Assembly: GCA_026315105.1 (NCBI GenBank)
Contig: CM048748.1
Span: forward strand, 26,763,078-26,827,077
Direction: 5' to 3'
Source of the DNA: Locusta migratoria
Lineage: Eukaryota > Arthropoda > Insecta > Orthoptera > Acrididae
Length of the DNA stretch: 64,000 nt
Under the pieces are notes generated by a model. It made no database searches. It was not told the DNA's origin and saw only the letters and a program-made list of their open reading frames with translations. Below are positions 31,454-42,470 of the stretch, in pieces (within the stretch, counting starts at the first letter, position 1; every line of letters starts with the position of its first letter). The position numbers and the translations under genes are program-made.

Positions 31454-34206
31454 ACTCCTGAGTAGTCCCCGCCCGGATCCGAATGGGGGACTATTTTACA
31501 TCCGGAATATTTTACCCGAGAGGATGCCATCATCATATAGTCATACAGTAGAGCTGCATGTCCTCGGGAGAAGTAAGGACTGTAGTTTCCCCTTGCTTTC
31601 AGCCGTTCGCAGTAACTGCATGGCAAAGCCATGTTAGCTGATGTTACAAGGCCAGCTCAGTCAATCATCCAGACTGTTGCCCCTGTAACTACTGAAAAGG
31701 CTGCTGCCCCTCTTCAGAAACCACACGTTTGTCTGGCCTCTCCACAGATACCCCTCCGCTGTGGTTGCACCTACGGTACGGCTATCTGCATCATTGAGGC
31801 ACACAAGCCACCCCACCTCGGCAATGTCTGTGGTTCGTGGGGGTGGTCTGTGGTTCATGGGGGTGGATAGGAAAACTAAATTGTGATGGGAGACTGGAAT
31901 TCAGTAGTAGGAAAAGGAATAGAAGGAAAAAAAGTAGGTGAATATGGACTGGGCAGAAGGAATGAAAGGGGAAGTCGCCTGGTAGAATTTTGCACGGTAC
32001 ATTATTTAATCATAACAAACACTTAGTTTAAGAATCACGAACGAAGGTTGTATACGTGGAAGATACCAGGAGACACCGGGAGATACTAGATAGATTTTAT
32101 AATGGTAAGACATAGATTTCGGAACCAGGTGTTACAGTGTAAGACATACCCAGGGGCAGATATTGACTCTGACCATAACTTATTGGTCAATAACTGTAGG
32201 CTGAAACTGAAAAAACTGCAGAAAGGTAGGAAAATAAGGAGATGGGACTTGGATAAATTGAGTGAACCTGGAGTTCTTAAGAATTTCAGAGGGAGCCTTA
32301 GGCAACAAATGACAGAAACAGTGGGAAATAAAACAGTAGAACACAAATGGGTAGCATTGAGAGATGAAATAGTGAAGGCAGCAGAGGACAAAATAGGTAG
32401 AAAGGAAATATCTACAAATAATCCTTGGATATTACAGGATATAATAAATTTAACTGATGAAAGGAGAAAATATAAAAATGCAGTAAATGAAGTAGACAAA
32501 ATGGAGAACAGACTAAGAAATGAGATTGACAGGAAGTGCAAAATGGCTAAGCAGGAGTGGCTAGAAGCCAAATGCAAATCTGTAGAAGAATGTATAAGAA
32601 GGGGAAAAGTAGATACTGCCTACAGGAAAATAAGATAAACATTTGGAACAAAGAAAAATACCTCTACAAATATCAAGAACTCAGCAAAGGTGGGAAAGTT
32701 GAAAGGTGGAAAGAGAACACAGAGGAGCTCTACAAAGTAAATGAACTTAGAGACAATGTTGTAGGAAGGGAAGAAGAAGTAGATGCAGATGAAATAAGAG
32801 ATATTATACTGAGAGATAAATTTGACAGAGCACTGAAAGACCTAGGTCGGAACAAGGCCCCGGGAGTAGATGACATCCCTCAGAGCTACTAAAGCCATGA
32901 CAAAACTGTTTCACCTGGTGTGTAAGATGTATGAGACAGGCGAAGTACCCTCAAACTTTAAGAAAAATGTAATAATCCATATTCCAAAGATATCAGTTAC
33001 AGAGAGGTGTAAAATTACAGAACTATCAGTTTGACAAGTAATGGAAAAGCTGGTAGAAGCTGACCTTGGGGAAGACCAATTTGGATTCAGGAGAAATGTA
33101 GGAACACGGGAGAGAATACTCACTTTACGACGTATCTTAGAAGATAGATTAAGAAAAGGGAAACCTACATTTTTAGCTTTTGTAGATTTGGAGAAAGCTA
33201 TCGACAATGTTGATTGGAATACACTCTTTCAAGTTCTGAAGACAGTAGGGGTAAAATACACGGAAAAGAGAGTTATTTACAACTTGTACAAAGCCAGACC
33301 GCAGGGAATGAAAGGTAATCATTAGTTGGGAAGGGAGTAAGACAGGGTTGTAGCGTTCCTCCTGTGTTATTCAATTTGTACATCGAGCAGGCGGTGAAGG
33401 AAACCCAGGAAAAATTTGGAATACGGAATAATGTTCAGGGTGAGTAATAAAAACTTTGCGTTTTGCTGATGACATTGTAATTCCGTCAGAGACAGCAAAG
33501 GACCTGGAAGAGCAGTTGAATGGAATGGGCAGTATGTTGAAGCGAGCGTATAAAATGAACATTAACAAGAGCAAAACAAAGATAATGGAATGCAGTCTTA
33601 GAAAATCAGGCGATGCTGAAGGATTAGATTAGATAACGAAACGATGAATGTGGTAGATGAGTTTTGGTACTTGCACAGTAAAACAACATATGACGGTTGC
33701 AGTACAGAGAATATAAAATGCAGAATGGCAATGGGAAGAAAAACATTTTTGAAAAAGAGAAATTTGTTAACATAGAATATTAATTTAAGTGTAAGGAAGT
33801 ATTTTCTGAAGGCATTTGTGTGGAGTGTTGCCTTGTACGGGAGAGAAACATGGACGCTAAACAGTGCGGACAGGAAGAGGATAGAGGCTTTTGAAATGTG
33901 ATGCTACAGAAAAATGCTGAAAATTAGGTGGGTAGATCGCGTAACTAATGAAGAGGTACTGAACAGAATTCGTGAGAAAAGGAAGTTTTGGTAAACCTTG
34001 ACTAAAAGAAGGGATCGCTTGGTAGGACATATTCTTAGACAATGAGAAATCTTCAATTTAGCATCTGAGGAAAGTGTGGGGTAAAAATCGCAAAGGGAGA
34101 CCAAGAGACGCATATACTAAGCAGATTCAAATGGATGTGTGTTGCCGTTCTTATGAGGAGATGAAAAGGCTTGATAGAGTAGGGTGGAGAACTGCATCAA
34201 ACTAGA

Positions 34207-35253
34207 CCAAAACAACAACGAATTCAAAAGGGCATTTGACGCGGTGCCACACTGCATATTGCCAATGAAGATAGGAGCATATAGAATAGGTTCACAGATT
34301 AGTGACTGGTCGGAAGACTTCCTAAGTAATAGAACGCAGCACGTTGTTCTCACGGCGAGTGTTCATCGGAGACGAGTGTATTGTCAGGCGTGCCCCAGGA
34401 GAGTGTGATAAGACCGTTATAATTTTCTATCTACATAAATGACCTGATGGACAGAGTAACTTGTAATCTGCGACTGTTTGCTGATGATGCTGTGGTGTAT
34501 GGGAGGGTGTCGTCCGTAACTGACTGTAATAGCATACAGGATGACTTAGAGACAATTTCTAGTTGGCGTGGAGAATGACAGCTAGCTCTAAATGTAGAAA
34601 AATCTAAGGTGATGCACATGGGTAGGAGAACCAATCCCATAATGTTCGAATACATTAGTAGTGAACTTCTTGATGCAATCACGTCTTTCAAATATCTAGG
34701 CGTAACATTGCAGCGCAATATGAAATAGAACGAATATGTAAGGACAGTTGTGAGTAAGGCGGACAGCCGACTTCGATTTATTGGGAGAATTTTGGGAAGA
34801 TGTACCTCATCTGTAAAGAATACAGCGTATAAAACGCTTGTACGACCACGCTTGACTATTGCTCAAGTGTTTGGGACCCGCAGCAGATCAGTTTAAAAGA
34901 AGACACGGAAGCAGTTCAGAGACGAGCAGCTAGGTTCGTTACTGGTAGGTTCGACCAATGCGCGAGTGTCACGGAAATGCTCTGGGAACTCAAATGAGAA
35001 TCGCTGGAGGAAAGACGACGTTCTTTTCGAGAAATTCTTTTGAGAAAATTTAGAGGCCGGAATTTTAAGCTGAGTGTTGAACGATCTTCCTGCCTCGTAC
35101 GTACACTTCGCGTAAAGGTCACAAACACAAGAGAAATTAGGGCTCGGACAGAGGCATATAGACATTCTTTTTCCATCTTTCTATCTGGGAGTGAAATAGG
35201 AGAGGAAATGCGCAGTAGTGGTACAGTGTACCCTTCCTCACGTACCTTACGTT
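34207..35253 (+). mobile_element. CR1-like LINE, RT and C-terminus, decayed
   Basis: The frame begins inside the palm (KRAFDAVPHCI), passes VIRPL.FSIYINDLMDRV-like and LRLFADDAVVYGRVSS (catalytic FADD intact, about 34467-34478). It goes on through EYISSELLDAITSFKYLGVT, RLRFIGRILGRCTSSVKNTA and VWDPQQI-like pieces to REIRARTEAYRHSFSIF. Stops such as the TAG in MK* near 34726 and frameshifts are frequent. The copy ends abruptly at a SINE at 35254. Confidence 0.82.
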
Positions 35254-35444
35254 CAAATGTTTGTATAGCTTATGGGACTTAACTACGGGGTCATCAGTCC
35301 CTAAACTTACAAACTACTTATGAACTAGCTAATCCTGAGGACGGCACAAATATCCATACCCGAGGGGGGATTCGAACCCCCGACCGTAGCGGCCGTGCAG
35401 ACCGTGACTGGAGCGCCTCAGTCCCCTCGGCCACCGCGGCCGGC
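35254..35444 (-). mobile_element. tRNA-derived SINE, type 1, at a LINE-LINE junction
   Basis: An inverted SINE of the common type (GGGGTCATCAGTCCCTAAAC, inverted box B GGGATTCGAACCCCCGACC, head CACCGCGGCCGGC). The left flank is the end of one CR1-like copy and the right flank starts in the middle of another (35445). No target duplication is visible (TACCTTACG versus TCTAAGTAG). The SINE therefore marks a recombination or deletion joint. Confidence 0.85.
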
Positions 35445-36275
35445 TCTAAGTAGCTCTCTTATGTTGTTTGCAGATGGCGCCGTCCTTTACCGTCTAGTAA
35501 AATCATCTGAAGATCAACCCCAACTGCAGAACGATCTGAATAGGATATCACTATGGTGTAAAAATTGGCAATTGAGTGTAAATAATGAGAAGTGTGAAGT
35601 CATCTACATGAGTACGAAAGGAAATCTGTTAAACTTTGTTTACAAGATAAATCAATCAAAAGTGAAGGCCGTAAACTCCACAAAATACCTAGGAATTACT
35701 ATTACTTCAGACTTAAACTGGAAAGAACACGAAGATAGTGTCGTGGGAAAGGCCAACCAGAGACTGCGTTTTATTGTCAGAACACTTAAAAGATGCAACA
35801 GAACTACTAAAGAAACGTTACACTGCACTTTTGCGTCCTTTTTTTTTTTTTGAGTATTTCTGCCCAATGAGGGATTCTTATCCGTTGGATTTGATGGAGG
35901 ACATGGAAAGAGACCAAATAAGGGCAGCTCGTTTTGCATTGTCACGATACAAGGGGGACAGCGTTACGGAAATGATACAGGATCTGGGATGGGAAGCGTT
36001 TATCGCTGCGGCGTGGACTACTTACGAAACTACAATCGTCAACATTCTTCTCCGAATGCGAAAATATATTTATGACTCCCACTTACATAGGTAGAATGAT
36101 CATCAGAATAAAATACAAGAAATCAGAGCTCCAACTGAGAGATTCAGATGTTCTTTCTTCCCGCGCGCTGTCGAGAATTGAATGCGAGGTAAATAGTATG
36201 ATAGTGATTCGATGAACCCTCTGCCAGGCACTTAAATGTGATTTGCAGAGTATCCTATGTATATGTAGATTTAGA
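35445..36275 (+). mobile_element. CR1-like LINE with TAGATG-type end
   Basis: Starts just before the catalytic box, which reads LFADGAVLYRLVKSSEDQPQ; the second aspartate of FADD is G. It continues QNDLNRISLWCKNWQLSVNN, STKYLGITITSDLNWKEHED and RTLKRCNRTTKE, with a T-run frameshift near 35840 and IQDLGWEAF. The 3' end has CTCTGCCAGGCACTTAAATG and a short diverged tail. Inactive. Confidence 0.88.
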
Positions 36276-36974
36276 CCTGAGCTGCGATAGTGCCATGCAA
36301 AACAACAAGGGGTGCAAGCCGCCTCCATGGAAAACACCACCTCACCGTAAGACTACCGCCTCCGAAATTTACTGTTGGCACTACAGACGCTGGCAGATGA
36401 CGTTCACCAGACAGTCTCCAAACCCACACCCTGCCCTCCACATTATATTCCGTGATTCATCACTCCACCCAACGTTTTTCCACTGTTAATTGTCCAACGT
36501 TTACGTTCCTTACACCAAGCGAAGCGTCGTTTGGCACTGACTAAGTGATGTGTGACTTAAGTTATGGGCAGCCGCTCGAACATGAAATCCAAGTTTTCTC
36601 ACCTCCTGCCTAACTTTCATAGTACCTGGAGTGGATCCTGTGGCAGTTTGGAATTTCTGTCGGATGGTGTTGATAGATGCCTGCCTTTTACACTGAACGA
36701 CCCTCTTCAACTGTCGGCGGTCTCTGTCAGCCAACAGAGATGTCGGCCTGTACGCTTTCGTGCTGTACCTGTCCCTTGATGTGTCCACTGCACTAACACA
36801 TCAGAAACGGGTGGACCTAGGGATATTTAGGAGTGTGGAAATCTCGCATACAGGCTACTGATACAATTGACAGCCAGTCACCTGACCACGTACGAATTCT
36901 TAAATTCCGCGGAGTGCCCCATTCTGCACCTTCAAGATGTCTAATGACTAATGAGGTCGCTGACACGGAGTACG
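36276..36974 (-). mobile_element. Tc1-like transposon relic, DNA-binding part
   Basis: The minus frame 36510-36788 reads KAYRPTSLLADRDRRQLKRV, VQCKRQASINTIRQKFQTAT, GSTPGTMKVRQEVRKLGFHV and RAAAHNLSHTSLSQCQTTLR. This is the second HTH and linker of a Tc1-family transposase (GRPP.LT.RDRR.LKR.V...R..S...I). The catalytic region to the left is not readable beyond scattered pieces, and no terminal repeats were recognised. Confidence 0.75.
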
Positions 36975-38110
36975 TCTACATCTACATGGGATACTCTGCA
37001 AATCACATTTAAGTGCCTGGCAGAGGGTTCATCGAACCACCGTTATACTATTTATCTCTCATTCCATTCTCGAATATCTCAAATATTCAAATGTTTATAT
37101 AGCTTATGGGACTTAACTACGGGGTCATCAGTTGCTAAACTTACAAACTACTTATGAACTAACTAACACTAAGGACGGCACAAATATCCATGTCCGAGGG
37201 GGGATTCGAACCTCCGACCGTAGTGGCCGTGCAGACCGTGAATGGCGCGCCGCAGTCCCCTCGGCCACCGCGGCCGGCTCTCGAATAGCGCGCGGAAAGA
37301 AAGAGCAGTTGAATCTCTCCGTTCGAGCTCTGATTTCTCGTATTTTATTCTGATGATCATTTCTAGCTATGTAAGTGGGAGTCAAGAATATATTTTCGCA
37401 TTCGGGACCAATGTTGGCGATTTGAGTTTCGTAGTAGCCCACGCCGTAGCGACAAGCGCCGTTGTTTAATGATTCCCATCCCAGATCCTGTATCATTTCC
37501 GTAATGCTGTCTCCCCTGTATCGTGACAATACGAAACGAGCTGCCCTTTTTTGGACTTTTTCGATGTCCTCCGTCAAACCCACCTGGTACGGACAAGCGT
37601 AGTGTATGCAGTTTCTTTTGTAGTTCTGTTGCATCTTTTAAGGGTTCTGCCAATAAAACACAGTCTCTGGTACGACCTTTCTACGACATTATTTACGAGT
37701 TCTTTCCAGTTTACGTCTGACGTAATAGTAATTCCTAGGTATTTTCTGGAGTTAACGGCCTTCACTTGATTGATTTATCTTGTAAACAAAGTTTAACGGA
37801 GTTCTTTTTGTACTCATGTGGACGACTTCACACTTCTCATTATTTACAGTCAATTGCCATTTTTACACCATAGTGATATCTTATTCAGATCGTTCTGCAG
37901 TTGGTTTTGATCTTCAGATGATTTTAGTAGACGGTAAATGACGACGTCATCTGACAACAACCTAAGAGAGCTACTTAGATTTTCCCTAAACCATTTATGT
38001 TAATAATGAACAGCAGAGGACCAATAACACTACCCTGTGGAACTCCCTACCTACCTCTAGGTGTCAGCACCCTGCACCTACTATGAAAAACGTATGTTTT
38101 CGGGGCTGTC
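36975..38110 (-). mobile_element. CR1-like LINE, minus strand, split by a SINE
   Basis: The 3' tail (CTACATCTACATGGGATACT) is at the left. Reading leftward from 38110, the minus strand gives a GVPQGSVIGPLLFIINI-like block (near 38040), FADDVVIYRL (about 37930), STKYLGITITSDVNWKEL-like, RTLKRCNRTTKETAYTTLV, IEKVQKRAARFVLSRYRGDS and REIRARTERFNCSFFPRAIR. A SINE at 37077-37278 separates the last residues from the 3' untranslated region. Frameshifts are present. Confidence 0.88.
37077..37278 (-). mobile_element. tRNA-derived SINE, type 1, 9-bp target duplication
   Basis: An inverted SINE (tail AAATATTCAAATGTTTATAT, inverted box B GGGATTCGAACCTCCGACC). Perfect TCTCGAATA flanks at 37068-37076 and 37279-37287, inside the last codons of the CR1-like element. 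Confidence 0.93.
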
Positions 38111-38570
38111 CTGTTACTTTTGATCACATAGTGCCACTAAGTTATTCATCTCAATTTCATCTACTTGATTTGTATGAAAAATGTTTGTAAATCTCTGTTA
38201 CAAAGCTCGATGACGTGCAGAGGGATTAAGTAGACGGTATTGTGTTACGGAACCTAATACTGGAAATGCCGTCCAGTGATGCCTATAAAAAATTACTTAT
38301 TTTTGACCCTGCGAAACAAATCTCTTCTGCTGGGAATTCTTCTTTTTCCATTAAGTAGCTTGTGTGGAACAAAACAACAACAAAATGTATAGTAAACATG
38401 AGCTGTAAAATGCATACTTTAGAAGTTAAGGGCATGTCTTCGATATCGTGAACACTTTTATTCCATTCCTCAAGTGCTCGTAGCTGTATGCATTTGGAAC
38501 TTCATATTTACCGAACATTTTTTACTTGTTTTGTTCCATACCAGATTTGTTTGAAAGATTAGGAACAGCT
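38111..38570. other. No gene recognised
   Basis: May include further diverged upstream CR1-like sequence, but I cannot read motifs in it. Confidence 0.35.
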
Positions 38571-38712
38571 AAGTCTACATCTACATCGGTATTCTACAAA
38601 TTACACTACACTGCCTGGCAGTCTGTACATCGAACCACTTTCAGGCTATTTATCTTTCATTCCATTCTGTAATACAGCGAAGGAAGAAGAACACCTAAAC
38701 TTCTCCATTCGA

Positions 38713-39043
38713 AATTTCCTGGCACATTAAATCTGTGTGACGGAACCGGGACTCGAACCTGGGACCTTTGCCTTTCGCGGGCAAGCGCTCTGCCTTATCC
38801 TTTCTTCCAGGAGTGCTAGTCTGCAAGATTCGCAGGAGAACTTCTGTGAAGTTTGGAAAGTAGGAGGCGAGGTACTGGCAGTTGAGGATGGGCCGTGAGT
38901 CGTGTCGGGATAGCTCAGTGGTAGAGCGCTTGCCCGCTAAAGGCAAAGGTCCCAGGTTCGAGTCGCGGTTCCCGCACACAGTTTGAATCTGCCAGGAAGT
39001 CTCATAACAGCGCGGAGCGCCGCTGCAGAGTGAAAGTTTCATT
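38713..39043. mobile_element. Fold-back element of two inverted tRNA-like repeats
   Basis: The left arm has an inverted tRNA-like core (CCGGGACTCGAACCTGGGAC, CCTTTCGCGGGCAAGCGCTC). The right arm has the same core in plus orientation (GATAGCTCAGTGGTAGAGCG, CTTGCCCGCTAAAGGCAAAG, CCCAGGTTCGAGTCGCGG). The outer edges are the CCTGGCA..AAATCTGTG inverse pair. Perfect CTTCTCCATTCGA flanks at 38700-38712 and 39044-39056 (13 bp) show the pair was inserted as one unit. Confidence 0.92.
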
Positions 39044-39234
39044 CTTCTCCATTCGAGTTCTCATTTCTCTTATTATATTATCATGATCGTTTTTCTCTAT
39101 ACAGGTGGGAGTCAACAATATGCTCGCGCATTCGGAGGAGAAAGTTAGAGATCGAGATTTCGCAATTTTGTCTCACTGCGCCGTGAGACTCTCTCCCCTG
39201 TATCAAGATAATACAAAACGAACCGCACAGGATT

Positions 39235-39398
39235 ATTCGTACGCACTAAGGCGCTTTGCTGCGGTGCGTGAGGCTGTCCCACGTCGGAGGTTCGAGTCCT
39301 CCCTCGGGCATGGATGTGTGAGTTGTTCTTAGAATAAGTTAGTTTACGTATTTGTAAGTTTAGCGACTGATGATCACTAAAGTTAGGTCCCTTAACTG
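39235..39398 (+). mobile_element. 5'-truncated tRNA-derived SINE
   Basis: Starts in the tRNA-like region (ACTAAGGCGCTTTGCTGCGG), with box B GGAGGTTCGAGTCCTCC and body TTTAGCGACTGATGATCACT. It ends GGTCCCTTAA where another LINE end begins. Box A is missing. Confidence 0.75.
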
Positions 39399-39805
39399 TC
39401 ATCATCATCATTTCCCATCTCCAGTTTCCCGGGTGTGGCTAACAAGCGCTCTCCATCTCATCCGATCTTGATATAACATTTGGTCTTGGACATCATCCCA
39501 GTTAAAACCGTTCTTCTCTTTGTTTGATTTAACTGCCTCTATCCATCGTCTCCTTGGCCTTCTTCTTGGTCTTCTTCCTCCCACTTCCATTCTGAAGTAT
39601 TTCTTAGCTGTTCCTATGCTATCCATTCTCATTACATGACCATACCACAGCAGTCTTCATTTCCCCAAGATGTTCGCAATAGGGACCCTGATACCAGCTG
39701 TTTCCCTGTGTACCTCATTTCTGATCTTGTCTCTCATGGTACTTTGATTCACAGTCCTGAGAAACCTCATTTCTGTTGCTTGGATTCTGCTGACTGTACA
39801 ATATA
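39399..39805 (-). mobile_element. RTE-like LINE 3' end, different family
   Basis: The minus frame 39408-39632 reads MRMDSIGTAKKYFRMEVGGR, then RRRPRRRWIEAVKSNKEKNG and DRMRWRALVSHTRETGDGK. This C-terminal block (GRP..RW.D.VK.D......W......DR..WR.LV) ends RTE-related proteins. The element ends in a short (GAT)n tail (CATCATCATCAT on the plus strand at 39403-39411). Inserted within the CR1-like relic. Confidence 0.8.
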
Positions 39806-40114
39806 TATATACGAAACGAGGTGTCCTTCTTTGTACTTTTTCAGTGATAAAGATCCCGTACCATGCAGCAGTGACTTGATTGATGTATGTTGTAAAAGAA
39901 GTTGAACCAATTTCTTTTAGTATTCAAGTGGATGACCAAACACATGGTATTGTTTAGGGTAACTACCAATGTTCGCACCATCATCATCATCATCGCACCA
40001 ATCTAATTTAAATCGTTATGCAGTTGGTTTTGATTTTATAATTACTAGACGGCAAATGATGGAATCACATGCAAACAACCTAAGAATACTGGTCAGATTT
40101 CCTCCTAACTTGTT

Positions 40115-40515
40115 TTACTCTCTCTTCTTTCTCTTCAGTTCTTTTCCCGCACATGCAGGGTCGGCTTTGTTTATTTGGTTTTGGTGTGTTGACATTGTTG
40201 GGGTGGCCGTATGCCCTTTCTGTCGCCACCCCATCCCCTCTGGGAGGAAAAGTGTACCCCAAATGTCTGCCTACAGTGTTGTATGTGTGAAAGTCTAAAA
40301 TGTTATGAAATGTTTGCGAATCGTGTTACTGAGGCGGGACTTGGGGACCAGCCCGGTATTCACCTAGGTGGATGTGGAATACAGCTTGAAAACCACATCC
40401 AGGCTGGCCGGAACACCGACCCGCTTTGTTAATCCGCCGGACGGATTCGAACCGAGGCCGGTACGCCTCCCCGTTTCGCTGTGCGCCAGACCTCACGGCT
40501 AACCGAGCGGGTTCT
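40115..40515 (-). mobile_element. tRNA-derived SINE, fourth type, minus
   Basis: The inverted tRNA head is at the right (CTCACGGCTAACCGAGCGGG, inverted box B CGGACGGATTCGAACCGAGG). The body contains GTGGATGTGGAATACAGCTT and GCCACCCCATCCCCTCTGGG, with a CT-rich tail at the left (TCTCTCTTCTTTCTCTTC). The element is long for a SINE, about 400 bp. Confidence 0.8.
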
Positions 40516-40529
40516 CCTAAATTGTTTTT

Positions 40530-40985
40530 AAAGACAAGGTATAGCGGAGTACCCCAGGATCGCCAGATATCAGCTTCATTTCCGTCGATGCCTGTCCTCT
40601 GAGACAGTAAACAACGAATTCAATGAAATATCCGAGACGATAAATTCCATGACACGCAATTTTATTAAAACCCGTTTGAAATGACGCGAATATAGGGGCA
40701 AAATATGTTCAGCAGAGGAAGAGAGAGTAAAGATTAGTCGATGGAAGAATCCAATACCACGCACGTCGAGACGCTGAAAGGCGCAGTTATGTTGTTGGAG
40801 GCCTTAGGACGAAATACGTTTCCTTATAGAAAGGGAATAAAAAGCAGTTACAGAAAGAAATAAACGATTGTTTGTCAAACGCTTACTGAAAGCAAGTAAT
40901 ACCGAGTTCAATTTGTTTAAAGTATACTTTTCCATTTAAGTTGTCATTTTCCTGAGTAATATATAAATGATACAGAGGGCTTCGC
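40530..40985. other. No gene recognised
   Basis: Mixed sequence with one GGAGTACCCCAGG word resembling an RT VPQG codon string, but without the flanking motifs. I do not call a feature. Confidence 0.35.
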
Positions 40986-42470
40986 AATGTAACACGCGAA
41001 AAAGTTTGGTAACACAATAAACAGCAATCGTTCATGGTGTGGGTTCCTGTAGTCATGTCCTAGTTCATGAACCATGAGCAACGTATGAGTGGCCAAGTAA
41101 GTAGTCCTGACAGTTGGGATACCAGTTACTTTGGAATAAGGTTGGGCACCTCGGACATATACTGAGTCGTGGCCACCTTTGCGCTCAGACGGCAAAGACT
41201 ACCAAATCCACCGGTTAGTCCCTCAACCGTTAGGGGTAAAACCCAGTGGGGCCCTGGGCAAGAAAGGCTAGAAACCTGCTTTCCAAGTACTTCTATATCA
41301 TGCTGGCAACAATCAGAGCAAAATGCCTCGGACATTTGGAGGTGATTGAGTCCCACCTCTAATTGACAGACCAGGGACTCCTCAGATACGACTTGGCAAA
41401 CGATCTGGAATGAGATGGGGAGCTATTAATATCAATGGGGATTACAATGGGAAGAAGATATAGCTGGCGAAGGCTTCAAGTAAGATGGGGTTAGATGTTT
41501 AAGCTGTTAGTGAAGTTAGAGTAAGGGGAGAGAAAGAGGACGAAGTCGGAGAATACAAGGTCTACCTGTCACGAGTCAAAGTAGGAAGAGCACAGTGGGG
41601 TGTAGGAGTTTACATCAGGAAAGCACTCGAACCCAGCATAATTGTAATAAGGTACGTAAATAAACGACTGATGTGGATAGAGTTGGCCATCACCAGCAAG
41701 AAAATTAGGATTGTGGCAGTGTATTCACCTTGTGAAGGGATAGATCAAGATGAGATGGACAGATTTTACAACGCACTTAGTGATGTAGTTGTTAGAGTGA
41801 AGGATAAGGATAGTGTTTTACTCGTGGGTGATTTCAACGCCAGGATAGGAAATGGAACAGAAGGTTATGGGTAAGTTTGGAGAGGATATGGAGGCCAACA
41901 GGAACGGAAAACAGATCTTGGATTTCTGTTCCAGTATGGGATTAGTTATCACAATCTCCTTCTTTAAGCATAAGGACATTCACCGCTATACTTGGGAAGG
42001 AAGGGGAACCAGATCTCTATCATTGACTATATAATAACAGACCACGAATTCAGGAAGACAGTCAAGGACGCACGTGTTTTCAGGGGGCTCTTTGATGATA
42101 CTGATCATTATTTAATCTGCAGTGAAATTGGTTTTGTGAGGCCAAAAGAGCAGAAAGTCAGGTCCATGTAGAAGGATAAGAGTGGAGAAGCTTCAAAGAC
42201 AAGGAAATTAGGCACAAATACATTAAAATGTCCTCGGAAAGGTACCAGTTAGTTGAATGTAATGATTTACAGTCACTGGAAGAGAAATCGTCAAGGTACA
42301 GGGACACACTACTGGAAGTAGCTAGAGAATGTCTTGGAACAGTAGTGTGTAAAAGCAGGAAGAAGCAGACAGCTTGGTGAAATGACACAGTCAAGGCAGC
42401 CTATAAAAAGAAAAAGACGGCATTTCAAAAATAGCTCCATACTAGAAATCAGGCAGACAGAGAAAGTTAT

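Larger units (their letters stand above)
27786..31868 (-). mobile_element. Inner RTE LINE, near full length, minus strand
   Basis: The 3' end at 27786-27860 carries TGTGGTCTTCAGTCCGCAGA. Reading right to left, the 5' region (31454-31868) encodes YCERLKARGNYSPYFSRGHA and MMMASSRVKYSG. After an insertion, the endonuclease frame (29958-30518) reads LDMVGISEVRWQDEQDFWSL, TLIVMGDWKSVVGKG and NTWFNHHERRLEILEG. Then follow WVALRDRLVKAAEDHIS, RNKAPGVDDIPSELLMLLAE, MYETGEIPSDFKNNIVIPIP, EDQFGFRRNVGTREAIL and GVRQRCSLSPMLFNLYIEQA. The catalytic LRFADD is at about 28560, and FCYLGSKINSDGRSKEDIKY follows. Frames are broken in several places. It lies antisense within the endonuclease domain of the outer RTE. 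Confidence 0.88.
27003..34206 (+). mobile_element. Outer RTE LINE, interrupted by an inner RTE
   Basis: The two halves are 27003-27785 and 31869-34206. The first half has the 5' untranslated region (CACAGACATTGCCGAGGTGG) and the endonuclease start: ILRIGVWNVRSLNRVG, LDIVGISEVQWLDEQGFW, ITGVGLIMNKKI, ending EELKEIIQTIKG-like QELKEIIQTIKG. The second half resumes at IVMGDWNSVVGKG and NHERR. It then covers WVALRDEIVKAAEDKIG, ALKDLGRNKAPGVDDIP, EDQFGFRRNVGTRERILTLR, FLAFVDLEKAIDNVDWN, LRFADDIVI-like FADDIVIPSETAKDL (near 33465) and LGRPRDAYTKQIQMDVC-like C-terminus. The 3' end lies near 34200 (antisense AGTTTGATGCAGTTCTCCAC). Several frameshifts make it inactive. Confidence 0.88.
38571..40100 (-). 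mobile_element. CR1-like LINE, old copy cut by several insertions
   Basis: Pieces in order are: 38571-38712, the 3' end (GTCTACATCTACATCGGTAT); 39044-39232, the C-terminus, antisense of SECENILL-like GCATTCGGAGGAGAAAG; and 39806-40100, the thumb and palm (ACGAAACGAGGTGTCCTTCT, then GACGGCAAATGATGGAATCA near the FADD position). They are separated by a fold-back SINE, a SINE fragment and an unrelated LINE end. No readable frame survives. Confidence 0.75.

Noticed and set aside
38900..38985. Sequence resembling a functional tRNA gene (D-arm, anticodon-like and T-arm words)
   Set aside because: It is one arm of a repeated fold-back element with target duplications, its acceptor stem does not close well, and the same core recurs elsewhere in the window.
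40530..40600. GGAGTACCCCAGG as an RT VPQG motif
   Set aside because: The following residues do not match any RT block and no neighbouring motif is in frame.
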